From NCBI GenBank assembly GCA_963604075.1, contig CAVCPW010000234.1:1-8071 (forward strand): a DNA stretch of 8,071 bases. The letters are read 5' to 3'. Under the pieces are notes generated by a model. It worked only from the letters and a program-made list of their open reading frames with translations. It made no database searches and was not told the origin of the DNA. This DNA comes from Anthropogastromicrobium sp963604075. GTDB taxonomy: Bacteria > Bacillota > Clostridia > Lachnospirales > Lachnospiraceae. Shown piece after piece: positions 1 to 6,246 of this stretch; positions within the stretch are counted from its first letter, which is position 1, and each line of letters starts with the position of its first letter. A program made the translations under genes and the position numbers.

Positions 1-2
1 CA

Positions 3-1505
3 AATACAACCGGAAGCTTTAAATGCTCGGATCCGTTAGTCAATCAGCTTCAAAGTAACATTCAGTGGGGGCAGCGCGGCAATTCTCTTCTGGTATACAC
101 TGACTGCCCACAGCGAAATGAGCGTATGGGTTGGACTGGTGATGCACAGGTTTTTGCGCCAACTGCCGCCTTCAACATGGATGTTCAGTCCTTTATGAAT
201 AAATGGCTGCTCGATGTGCGTGATGGTCAGCTGATGTACAATCGTCAGGGCGCCGTTCCGGACACAGCACCGCTTGGCGGTGATAACCGTCCGGCTGGCT
301 GCGCCGGCTGGGCTGACGCTTCGGTAATTGTTCCATGGGAAATGTATCTAGCTTACGGCGACACTCGTGTGTTAGAAGAAAATTATGAGTGCATGACACG
401 CTGGATTGCGTACCAGAGTCTGGATTCCCGCCAACACTGTGGTCTTCGCACTGTGGACGGCACACCGCGCCCGGAGCAGTCTGATTTCTCCACAAAACCA
501 TTTATTCAGGTACAGCAAAGTCGCGGTGATCATCTGACCTTTGATGAGTCAACACCTTTTATCCTGACTGCGACTGCCTATGCCGCCTATGTTGCTGATC
601 TTATGGCTCGCATTGCCCGTATTTTGGAAAAGCCAGACGATGCTGCCCTCTATCAGAAACGCTTTGAGAATATCCGCACTGCTTTCCAGGAAGCATGGGT
701 ACAACCTGATGGTTCTTTAGCCTACTGGGGTGAAATGAGCAAAGGCATTCCTCAAGCAGATGGCACGATCATTAATCAGACGCGCTATAGTGAAGAAAAT
801 GGAAGCACACATCATCCTAGCCAGACTGCCTATACGCTTGCAATCGACTTTAACCTGATGCCTGAAAAGACAATGGAGCACACGATTCAATATTTTGTTG
901 AATCGATTCATCGAAGAGATGATCATCTATCTGTTGGTTTCCTTGGAATCAGTCATCTGCTCCCGGCTCTGACAAAGTGTGGTCAGACTGAACTAGCATT
1001 TACTTTATTAGAGCAAAAAGGAAACCCAGGCTGGCTCTACAGTGTCATCAACGGTGCCACTACGATCTGGGAACGCTGGAATTCGTACATTGCAGAGACT
1101 GGAACCTTCGGTGATGTGTCCATGAATTCGTTTTATCACTATGCATATGGTTCCATCGGACAATGGCTGTACCGCACTGTTCTTGGCATCCAGACAGGAG
1201 AGGCACCTGGCGAGGCCGGATATCATCGCATCTTCTTGACTCCGTCCTGGAGCGGCACTCTGACCTGGGCAAAGGGCGAACAGGAAACCCCATTTGGCAA
1301 GATTGTTTCCTCTTGGGAAAAGAAAGACAGTTCGGTTGTATATCGCTGCACGATTCCAGCGAACACGACTGCTCGTCTGACCCTTCCGACTGCAAATCAC
1401 AATCAAGTACAAATCCTTGAAGGTGCTGCAATGGCAGCTCCTGCTGAATCAGGATTTGCTTCCTTCGAGCTGGTAAGCGGAAGCTACGCGTTTCAAATTC
1501 ACTAA
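3..1505 (+). CDS. Alpha-L-rhamnosidase, GH78 family (5' partial)
   Basis: Hydrolyses terminal alpha-L-rhamnose from plant glycans or rhamnosides by inversion. The reading frame is open to the left edge, so about 500 C-terminal residues are visible. GH78 proteins are usually 850-1000 residues, so roughly the N-terminal half (beta-sandwich domains) is missing. The hallmark DCPQRNERMGWTGD is at residues 34-47; its Glu (codon 120-122) is the expected general acid. The second signature, NGATTIWERW, carries the expected general base Glu (codon 1071-1073). Both lie on the (alpha/alpha)6 barrel. Residues from about 400 onward (RIFLTPSW... to the end) match the C-terminal beta-sandwich domain of the family. 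The first ATG at 126 cannot be the start, because the acid Glu and conserved residues lie upstream of it in frame. No frameshift is seen. It is followed by a hairpin at 1565-1589 and a codirectional MATE gene. Family assignment is firm; substrate and secretion cannot be judged without the N terminus. Confidence 0.95.
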   Translation, partial: NTTGSFKCSDPLVNQLQSNIQWGQRGNSLLVYTDCPQRNERMGWTGDAQVFAPTAAFNMDVQSFMNKWLLDVRDGQLMYNRQGAVPDTAPLGGDNRPAGCAGWADASVIVPWEMYLAYGDTRVLEENYECMTRWIAYQSLDSRQHCGLRTVDGTPRPEQSDFSTKPFIQVQQSRGDHLTFDESTPFILTATAYAAYVADLMARIARILEKPDDAALYQKRFENIRTAFQEAWVQPDGSLAYWGEMSKGIPQADGTIINQTRYSEENGSTHHPSQTAYTLAIDFNLMPEKTMEHTIQYFVESIHRRDDHLSVGFLGISHLLPALTKCGQTELAFTLLEQKGNPGWLYSVINGATTIWERWNSYIAETGTFGDVSMNSFYHYAYGSIGQWLYRTVLGIQTGEAPGEAGYHRIFLTPSWSGTLTWAKGEQETPFGKIVSSWEKKDSSVVYRCTIPANTTARLTLPTANHNQVQILEGAAMAAPAESGFASFELVSGSYAFQIH

Positions 1506-1523
1506 AAACAGCACTTCCATTGG

Positions 1524-1553
1524 ATTACAAAATTAAACTAATTTCATTATAAA
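1524..1553 (+). promoter_or_regulatory. Possible sigma-A promoter for the MATE gene
   Basis: ATTACA (1524-1529, 4 of 6 to the -35 consensus) is separated by 18 nt from TATAAA (1548-1553, 5 of 6 to the -10 consensus), in an AT-rich gap. Transcription would begin near 1560, placing the 1565-1589 hairpin at the very 5' end of the MATE mRNA. The -35 is weak, so this is tentative; the alternative is read-through from the rhamnosidase gene. Confidence 0.35.
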
Positions 1554-1564
1554 AAAGTTGAAAA

Positions 1565-1593
1565 GGCAACCATGCGTTTAATGGTTGCCCTTT
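1565..1593 (+). terminator. Hairpin between rhamnosidase and MATE genes: probable intrinsic terminator
   Basis: A perfect 9-bp stem, GGCAACCAT (1565-1573) with ATGGTTGCC (1581-1589), has a 7-nt loop and is followed by CTTT and a further T-rich stretch. A-rich sequence precedes it. It fits a rho-independent terminator for the rhamnosidase, although the U-tract is short and interrupted. Only 14 nt separate it from the MATE ribosome binding site, so it could instead act as a 5' leader stem-loop of the MATE mRNA. Confidence 0.6.
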
Positions 1594-1607
1594 CAATCAT
1601 TTTCACT

Positions 1608-1612
1608 AGGAG
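1608..1612 (+). promoter_or_regulatory. Ribosome binding site setting the MATE start
   Basis: AGGAG lies 5 nt before the ATG at 1618. This decides for ATG 1618 over an in-frame TTG at 1585, which lies inside the hairpin at 1565-1589 and has no Shine-Dalgarno sequence. Confidence 0.85.
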
Positions 1613-1617
1613 TTTTT

Positions 1618-2949
1618 ATGTATCACGATCTTACAAAAGGAAATATTTCCCGTTCTCTGCTACTGTTTGCACTGCCAATGATGGCAGGCAATTTATTGCA
1701 GCAATTTTATAACATTGCAGATACGCTAATTGTCGGGCGCGTGTTGGGAAGCAATGCGCTCGCGGCAGTTGGCTCCGCATACACACTGATGACATTTCTG
1801 ACATCTATTTTTCTTGGTCTCGCCATGGGTTCAGGCGCACTATTTTCAATTTATCAGGGACGACACGACACTGACAGCTTAAAATCTGCAATCGTTCACT
1901 CTTTTGTGTTGATTGCGCTGATCACATTAATTGTAAATGCGATTGTCTATCTTTTTATGGAACCGATTTTGTCTTTCTTAAAGGTTCCAGATGATGTCAT
2001 TGACGGAATGCGTGATTATCTGTATGTCATCTTTGCCGGACTTATCGCAACATCTCTCTACAATTTTTTCTCGTGCCTCCTTCGCGCACTGGGAAATTCG
2101 ACGGTTCCGCTCGTATTTTTAGCAATATCTGCCGGATTGAATATTATTCTTGATCTACTGTTTGTCGCAGTCTTTCCTTTTGGCATTCGCGGTGCTGCCT
2201 TTGCGACTATCATTGCGCAGTATGTCTCAGGAATCGGCATTTTATTGTATGTGCTGATAAAATGCCCTGAGTTTTTGCCTGCGAAAAAAGATCTTCGCTT
2301 TCGCAATGACATTTTAAAGGAAATCTTTAACCTGTCATCTCTTACGTGTGTACAGCAGTCTGTAATGAATTTTGGTATTCTGATGGTGCAGGGACTCGTA
2401 AACAGCTTTGGTTCTACAATCATGGCTGCTTTTGCCGCTGCCGTAAAAATTGACACCTTTGCATACCTGCCGGTACAGGATTTTGGTAATGCATTCTCGA
2501 CCTTTGTCGCACAAAATTATGGAGCAAACAATCATGACCGCATCAAAAGGGGAACCAAACAGGCTTTTGCAATCAGCATCATCTTTAGTCTGATTATCTC
2601 AGCTCTTGTTTTCCTGCTTGCGCCGTGGCTGATGCAAATCTTTGTGAGTGCTTCAGAAACTGAAGTTATCACTGCCGGTGTTCTCTATCTTCGCGTGGAA
2701 GGTGCCTTCTACTGTGGAATCGGCTGCTTATTCTTACTCTACGGATATTATCGCGCAATCAAAAAGGCGGGCATATCCGTGATCCTCACGATTCTCTCGC
2801 TCGGCACACGCGTACTGCTCGCCTATATTCTCTCCGCCACTACAATTGGTGTGGTTGGCATCTGGATGGCTATCCCAATCGGCTGGGGCATCGCGGATGC
2901 TGTTGGCCTTATTAGGATGCGTTCGACTTTTTCTGATGGTACAAAATAA
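1618..2949 (+). CDS. MATE family efflux transporter
   Basis: A 443-residue polytopic inner-membrane protein of the multidrug and toxin extrusion family, which exports cationic drugs or metabolites using an Na+ or H+ gradient. Length is normal for the family (about 440-460). It shows two homologous six-helix halves. The first begins with the typical PMMAGNLLQQFYNIADTLIV segment (residues 20-39), followed by GRVLGSNALAAVG. The second half, from about residue 230, includes QQSVMNFGILMVQGLVNSFG and YLPVQDFGNAFSTFVAQNYGA, the usual counterpart of the N-half motif. Hydrophobic segments run throughout, with a short soluble C terminus. The layout is closest to the NorM/DinF-like clostridial MATE proteins; substrate cannot be read from sequence. 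The start ATG is set by AGGAG at 1608-1612. It converges with the yibE/F gene: only 2 nt separate the two stop codons, and no convincing terminator lies between them. Confidence 0.95.
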   Translation: MYHDLTKGNISRSLLLFALPMMAGNLLQQFYNIADTLIVGRVLGSNALAAVGSAYTLMTFLTSIFLGLAMGSGALFSIYQGRHDTDSLKSAIVHSFVLIALITLIVNAIVYLFMEPILSFLKVPDDVIDGMRDYLYVIFAGLIATSLYNFFSCLLRALGNSTVPLVFLAISAGLNIILDLLFVAVFPFGIRGAAFATIIAQYVSGIGILLYVLIKCPEFLPAKKDLRFRNDILKEIFNLSSLTCVQQSVMNFGILMVQGLVNSFGSTIMAAFAAAVKIDTFAYLPVQDFGNAFSTFVAQNYGANNHDRIKRGTKQAFAISIIFSLIISALVFLLAPWLMQIFVSASETEVITAGVLYLRVEGAFYCGIGCLFLLYGYYRAIKKAGISVILTILSLGTRVLLAYILSATTIGVVGIWMAIPIGWGIADAVGLIRMRSTFSDGTK

Positions 2950-2951
2950 AT

Positions 2952-4118
2952 TTAAATGCTAACATCGTTCTTTTGGTCATTTTTGTGTCTTTTTTGATGA
3001 TACAAAAATGTGCATATCAAAACCGTAACCGGAACACTTAAAACTACGCCAAAGCTTCCTGCAAGTCCTTGCATAATCGCAATACCTATGTTATTCGAAT
3101 TGATGATCTGCTGATATGGAAGATCATAAGAATAATCGAGTAACAGCATACTTACGTTGCTTCCGACAAAAGCAAGGATCAATGTGTTACTGTCAGTTCC
3201 CATCATATCGCGTCCAATGCGAAGACCACTTCGAAACAGTTCCACGCGCGTCATCTCAGTGTTCTGGGCATATACCTCCTGCATGGAACTGCTTACAGAC
3301 ATTGCTACATCCATTACAGCTCCTAACGCTGATATGAGAAGACCAGAGAACAAAAGGCCTCCGACCTGAATTCCATTTGTATTCCACAGTGTCATCAAAC
3401 TTTCAATATCCGAGACGTTATATCCAGTTATTCCTGATGCCATACTAAACAATTTTGCTGACACACCTGCTATTACTACACCAGCTAATGTTCCAAGTGT
3501 TGCCGCTATCGTCTTTCTCGTTGCACCTCCGATAAAGAACATCGTCACGAGTGTTGTCAAAAAGCATACTAACACAGACACCCAAAATGGCGAATAATTA
3601 AGATAAATCAACGGCAAATATACAAATATCATGCAGAAAAATGTAAATACAAGACCAAGGCATCCCTTAAGCCCCTGCTTGCCTCCTATGATGACAAGCG
3701 ATAAAAGATACAGCAGGGCAAACGCATATACGACCCATTCACGATCCTGTGAATATACACTTGCTACTGTCGTCTCTCCCGCCACGCTCTGCATGACAAT
3801 TATTTTCATTCCCTCTGTGCATGTTGCACCAAACAAATATCCGGAGCTGCTTGTTATTTCAAGCTCCTCTCCCTTTCTCACACCTGTAAGCATACGCACA
3901 CGAACCTTCTGCTCGCCAACACGGCTGCCATCTTCCTGTACGTTATCCTCTAACACTTCTACTACAACAGCTTTTTCGAATGTCTGTCCTGTACGGACTA
4001 CCAGTTCCGTTTTCTCTACTTGGTTTATTTTCCAGACAAATATTGCAAACAGACATACTGCCAATACAATCAGAAAATACCAGACCTTGCGGTGCTTTGC
4101 GCCAGGTCTGGTATTCAA
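2952..4118 (-). CDS. YibE/F family membrane protein
   Basis: A polytopic membrane protein of the YibE/F family, whose molecular function is not established. Counting from the upstream TTG at 4136 (394 residues), there is a basic N terminus, TM1 at about 18-36, an extracytoplasmic beta-rich domain at about 40-130 (RMLTGVRKGEELEI), then about seven further hydrophobic segments to residue 379 and a basic tail. The family hallmarks ALGAVMDVAMSVSSSMQEV (270-288) and IGRDMMGTDSNTLILAF (307-323) are intact. No in-frame ATG exists before TM1, so the start must be non-ATG. I chose TTG at 4118 because AGGA (4128-4131) sits 9 nt upstream. The alternative TTG at 4136 directly abuts the phosphatase stop and has no ribosome binding site. 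It forms an operon with the upstream phosphatase. A 12-bp hairpin falls within its first codons. Family assignment is strong; start and role are uncertain. Confidence 0.9.
   Translation of the reverse strand: MNTRPGAKHRKVWYFLIVLAVCLFAIFVWKINQVEKTELVVRTGQTFEKAVVVEVLEDNVQEDGSRVGEQKVRVRMLTGVRKGEELEITSSSGYLFGATCTEGMKIIVMQSVAGETTVASVYSQDREWVVYAFALLYLLSLVIIGGKQGLKGCLGLVFTFFCMIFVYLPLIYLNYSPFWVSVLVCFLTTLVTMFFIGGATRKTIAATLGTLAGVVIAGVSAKLFSMASGITGYNVSDIESLMTLWNTNGIQVGGLLFSGLLISALGAVMDVAMSVSSSMQEVYAQNTEMTRVELFRSGLRIGRDMMGTDSNTLILAFVGSNVSMLLLDYSYDLPYQQIINSNNIGIAIMQGLAGSFGVVLSVPVTVLICTFLYHQKRHKNDQKNDVSI
4076..4115 (-). promoter_or_regulatory. 12-bp hairpin at the start of the yibE/F reading frame
   Basis: A perfect 12-bp inverted repeat, AATACCAGACCT (4076-4087) with AGGTCTGGTATT (4104-4115), encloses a 16-nt loop. 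On the minus-strand mRNA it starts immediately after the TTG start codon at 4118-4116 and is followed by TTCTG, giving a weak four-T run (TATTTTCTG). It could act as a partial terminator/attenuator after the phosphatase gene, or as a structure blocking yibE/F initiation until ribosomes finishing the phosphatase open it. Structure is seen directly; function is inferred. Confidence 0.55.
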
Positions 4119-4127
4119 TTTATATTT

Positions 4128-4131
4128 TCCT
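4128..4131 (-). promoter_or_regulatory. Putative ribosome binding site deciding the yibE/F start
   Basis: AGGA on the minus strand, 9 nt before TTG 4118 and just after the phosphatase stop (TAA 4139-4137). The core is only four bases, so the site is modest, but it is the only Shine-Dalgarno match near either candidate start. Confidence 0.5.
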
Positions 4132-4136
4132 AACAA

Positions 4137-5765
4137 TTACTTTGCTGCGCTTGTTGTCTCTGCGCTTGTTGTTTCTGCGCTTGTTGTTTCATCAGACTCG
4201 CTGGCAGCACCCGTCTTCTGAATTGTGAATGCATCATCAATAGTCTCTACACTTCCATCTTCCAATACCTGATAAGTACTGATAGAGAAGCTGTCCTCTG
4301 TCATAGTGATTACAGAATAGCTTGGGAGCCAGTTCTGGCTACGAACTGCGATGTAATCCTGCTGTGAACTGATAAGCTCGTAATACTTAGAACCGGATGC
4401 TGAGTTTGCTGTCATATACAGAACACCCTGCGGATCTGTTACAGTGTTACCTTCTACATCCTCGATGGTGTAGCAATTGTTATCAGTCTGGAATGCCTCA
4501 AGTGCAGCCTCTGCATCTGTATCGCCTTCTTCAGGAGCCAGTTCAATCTTCTCGCCGCTCTCAATATTTGTTGCGTGTTCCCAATCGTAATCTGTTCCAT
4601 CCTCATTTAAGGAGAACTCATAAGACTGATGTGTCTGTCCATCACCATACAGAAGCTTTGAACGGCTATAGGTATGATCATGTCCCTGAAGTACTACATC
4701 GATATCATAGGAATCAAAGATTGGAGTCAACTGTGTACGAAGGATCATACCATCTGTATCAGAATGATCCAGACCACTTCCGTAAACATCCTGATGGATA
4801 GTTACGACTCTCCATGTTGCATCTGGGTTACTCTCTACAGCTTCCTTGATAAGCTCCTCATGTTCAGCAACATTATAGTTATTAGTATTCAGTACGATGA
4901 ACAGTCCATCACCGTATGTATAATAGTAATCTCCACCTGCTGCTGTTGTTCCGTAATCAGATGCATTCGGATTGTTGAAATGATAGCTATAATCTGCATT
5001 TAATGAATCGTGATTTCCGATAGTGGTTGCTGTTGCCAGACCTGTCAATACATCTGCTGACAGATATGCAGCATACTCTTCTTCTTTTGCTTTTCCTGTC
5101 TTGTTGACCTGATCACCTGCTGAAATCATAAAGTTGATATCAGGATTCTGCTCTAATGCAGCAGTCAGTGTGCGGCTCCATGCAAATCCATCATTTCTTG
5201 CTGCGGTATTTGCTGAACCTTCATCATTTACCAGATCCTCTCCATTCTGAGACTGACCCTTTGATGCACCAATCTGCGGATCACCTACATACAGAATCTT
5301 AACAGTATCCCAGTCCTGTGTCTTATATTCGCATACTTCGCTCTGCTCACCATTCTTCTCTACAGTATAATAATAGGTAGTATTCGGCTCAAGACCTGTT
5401 ACTGTTACATGATTATATTCATAAGCGGTATCACCAGTCAGGCTAGTATCTACATCACCTACAGTTCCGGTAAATGACTCTAAAGCATCTTTATCAGTTC
5501 CAAAGTGAACAACAGGAGTTGCCTCACTATCTGTCTTTTCGCTATACCATGCAAAGTTAAGCTGTGTCTCATCTTCACCTGGGGTAATGGAAACCTTTGT
5601 ATAATCAGAACTTGTCTCTTCCCAGTTAGCTACCCACTCATCCCATCCGGACTCTGCTCCGGTAGCGCTGCTGTCATTATAATGATCGGTTCCTGCAAAT
5701 GCTGTTGCACAGACACCTGTCACTGCGATTGCTGTCATTAAAGCTGTAAGTGTTCTTCTTCTCAT
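4137..5765 (-). CDS. Secreted purple acid phosphatase-type metallophosphoesterase
   Basis: A secreted, dinuclear metal-dependent phosphoesterase of about 542 residues. The N terminus MRRRTLTALMTAIAVTGVCA is a clear signal peptide with cleavage likely near AFA. An Fn3-like domain of the purple acid phosphatase N-terminal type spans about residues 51-149 (VTGLEPNTTYYYTVE). The catalytic domain carries the metal motifs in order: GDPQ (161-164), GDQ (217-219), GNHD (250-253), TIHQD with His324, and GHDH (361-364). The first motif is GDPQ rather than the more usual GDxG, and GNHD replaces the plant GNHE. The C terminus is a low-complexity ETTSA repeat with no LPxTG motif or transmembrane anchor, so it is probably released. 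The start is ATG 5765 because AAGGAG (5775-5780) sits 9 nt upstream; ATG 5771 is only 3 nt away, and TTG 5792 has no such support. It is first in an operon with the YibE/F gene, from a promoter at 5925-5953. The natural substrate is unknown. Confidence 0.93.
   Translation of the reverse strand: MRRRTLTALMTAIAVTGVCATAFAGTDHYNDSSATGAESGWDEWVANWEETSSDYTKVSITPGEDETQLNFAWYSEKTDSEATPVVHFGTDKDALESFTGTVGDVDTSLTGDTAYEYNHVTVTGLEPNTTYYYTVEKNGEQSEVCEYKTQDWDTVKILYVGDPQIGASKGQSQNGEDLVNDEGSANTAARNDGFAWSRTLTAALEQNPDINFMISAGDQVNKTGKAKEEEYAAYLSADVLTGLATATTIGNHDSLNADYSYHFNNPNASDYGTTAAGGDYYYTYGDGLFIVLNTNNYNVAEHEELIKEAVESNPDATWRVVTIHQDVYGSGLDHSDTDGMILRTQLTPIFDSYDIDVVLQGHDHTYSRSKLLYGDGQTHQSYEFSLNEDGTDYDWEHATNIESGEKIELAPEEGDTDAEAALEAFQTDNNCYTIEDVEGNTVTDPQGVLYMTANSASGSKYYELISSQQDYIAVRSQNWLPSYSVITMTEDSFSISTYQVLEDGSVETIDDAFTIQKTGAASESDETTSAETTSAETTSAAK
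4146..4190 (-). repeat. Three 15-bp tandem repeats encoding ETTSA units
   Basis: Three tandem 15-bp units (4146-4160, 4161-4175, 4176-4190) differ at one base (4158). They encode consecutive ETTSA units at the very C terminus of the phosphatase, next to its stop codon. Being in frame and near-identical, the tract could change copy number by slippage without breaking the gene. Confidence 0.9.
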
Positions 5766-5774
5766 AACCATGGA

Positions 5775-5780
5775 CTCCTT
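5775..5780 (-). promoter_or_regulatory. Ribosome binding site setting the phosphatase start
   Basis: AAGGAG on the minus strand lies 9 nt before ATG 5765 and only 3 nt before ATG 5771. The spacing favours 5765, giving a signal peptide that begins MRRR. The two ATGs are separated by one codon, so little changes either way. Confidence 0.8.
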
Positions 5781-5924
5781 CCATTGTTCCAATCACTTTT
5801 TCCTTTTTTATTTTCTTATTTTTCATTATTTACTATATCTGTATTTTTTGCAGATATTCAGTGATGGATAGTTGGCTGGAAAGAACTGTTTGGGCCCACC
5901 GCATTTCTCCCTCTGCCGTCTCGA

Positions 5925-5953
5925 AATATAGCACTTGATTTTTATATTGTCAA
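5925..5953 (-). promoter_or_regulatory. Sigma-A promoter of the phosphatase-yibE/F operon
   Basis: On the minus strand TTGACA (5953-5948) is followed after exactly 17 nt by TATATT (5930-5925), matching the housekeeping consensus in 6 of 6 and 5 of 6 positions. Transcription should start near 5919, giving a leader of about 150 nt before ATG 5765. Just upstream of it, in plus-strand reading, the hexamers TTTACC (5979), TTTACA (5990) and TTTCAC (6002) recur at 11-12 nt, loosely like Pho-type boxes; that part is speculative. Confidence 0.75.
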
Positions 5954-5989
5954 TTCAATTTAATTCATTTTTTCACATTTTACCTTCTA

Positions 5990-6019
5990 TTTACACAGAG
6001 GTTTCACGCATGATACACT
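5990..6019 (+). promoter_or_regulatory. Possible promoter for an orphan plus-strand transcript
   Basis: TTTACA (5990-5995, 5 of 6) is followed after 18 nt by TACACT (6014-6019, 4 of 6), preceded by a TGn extended -10 element. A start near 6026 would give a transcript of about 75 nt ending at the 6076-6100 terminator. The -10 is weak, so confidence is low. Confidence 0.3.
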
Positions 6020-6025
6020 GCTTAC

Positions 6026-6100
6026 CTGTTGTTTTCATTTTTGATTTTTCGATTTTTCTTTCTATGTAAACCACTCCGACTTGTAAAAGTCGGGTTTTTT
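6026..6100 (+). ncRNA. Candidate small RNA of about 75 nt
   Basis: This is bounded on the left only by a weak predicted promoter and on the right by a good intrinsic terminator pointing in the plus direction. There is no plus-strand gene upstream that needs this terminator: the nearest gene to the left is on the minus strand. The body is U-rich (runs of T broken by GA and CGA) and has no obvious reading frame. It matches no family I recognise. Inference only. Confidence 0.25.
6076..6100 (+). terminator. Intrinsic terminator, plus strand
   Basis: CCGACTT (6076-6082), a GTAA loop and AAGTCGG (6087-6093) form a 7-bp stem, followed directly by G and six Ts (6095-6100), then ATTT. The minus-strand reading lacks a U-tract, so it works only rightward. 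No plus-strand gene lies upstream in the gap. Confidence 0.75.
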
Positions 6101-6107
6101 ATTTAAA

Positions 6108-6155
6108 GTCAAGCGGATATTCGCAATCCGCTTCGCTACTTGATTTGGTTAAATT
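6108..6155. repeat. Short copy (48 bp) of a dispersed structured repeat
   Basis: The first 35 bp (6108-6142) match 7293-7327 with a single mismatch (G at 6115, A at 7300), and the last 14 bp (6142-6155) match 7443-7456 exactly. The 115-bp middle of the long copy is absent. It contains a perfect 8-bp hairpin, AAGCGGAT (6111-6118) with ATCCGCTT (6126-6133), loop ATTCGCA. It abuts the T-tract of the lipoprotein-gene terminator. No target-site duplication is evident. Confidence 0.85.
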
Positions 6156-6203
6156 AAAAACGATTCAAATCCACATATTCACCTTGCATGGATCTGAATC
6201 GTT
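6156..6203 (-). terminator. Intrinsic terminator of the lipoprotein gene
   Basis: On the minus strand a 13-bp stem (arms 6189-6201 and 6161-6173, one G-U pair), extended by two A-T pairs to 15 bp, is followed by a T-run (TTTTTAATTT). The single imperfect position is a G-U wobble on the minus RNA but an A-C mismatch on the plus RNA, which supports the minus orientation. It lies about 43 nt after the stop of the gene ending at 6247. Confidence 0.8.
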
Positions 6204-6246
6204 ATCACATTTTTTAGCTTTGCTTTTTTAATTTTGTTCTTTTATT

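Larger units (their letters stand above)
5766..6246. other. 481-nt gap between phosphatase and lipoprotein genes
   Basis: From right to left on the minus strand this gap holds the lipoprotein-gene terminator (6156-6203), a short structured repeat (6108-6155), and the phosphatase promoter (5925-5953). The phosphatase leader (about 5919-5766) contains a 7-bp AT-rich hairpin (arms 5835-5841 and 5851-5857). On the plus strand an intrinsic terminator (6076-6100) has no gene in front of it. I see no protein-coding gene here. The leader does not match any riboswitch consensus I can recall. Confidence 0.8.

Noticed and set aside
126..1505. ATG at 126 as the start of the rhamnosidase
   Set aside because: The frame is open to the window edge and the conserved DCPQRNER motif, including the general acid Glu at 120-122, lies upstream of it.
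1585..1617. TTG at 1585 as the MATE start
   Set aside because: It lies in the hairpin arm, has no ribosome binding site and adds 11 residues unlike the family; ATG 1618 has AGGAG at good spacing.
2978..3010. 12-bp hairpin near the MATE/yibE/F convergence as a shared terminator
   Set aside because: It is AT-rich, inside the yibE/F coding end, and is not followed by a U-tract on the plus strand, so it may be a chance product of coding sequence.
3631..4228. Plus-strand reading frames opposite yibE/F and the phosphatase tail
   Set aside because: They are antisense shadows of well-supported genes, with low-complexity translations and no ribosome binding sites.
5766..5792. TTG at 5792 as the phosphatase start
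   Set aside because: It would put the AAGGAG site inside the gene and spoil the signal peptide N terminus; ATG 5765 fits both.
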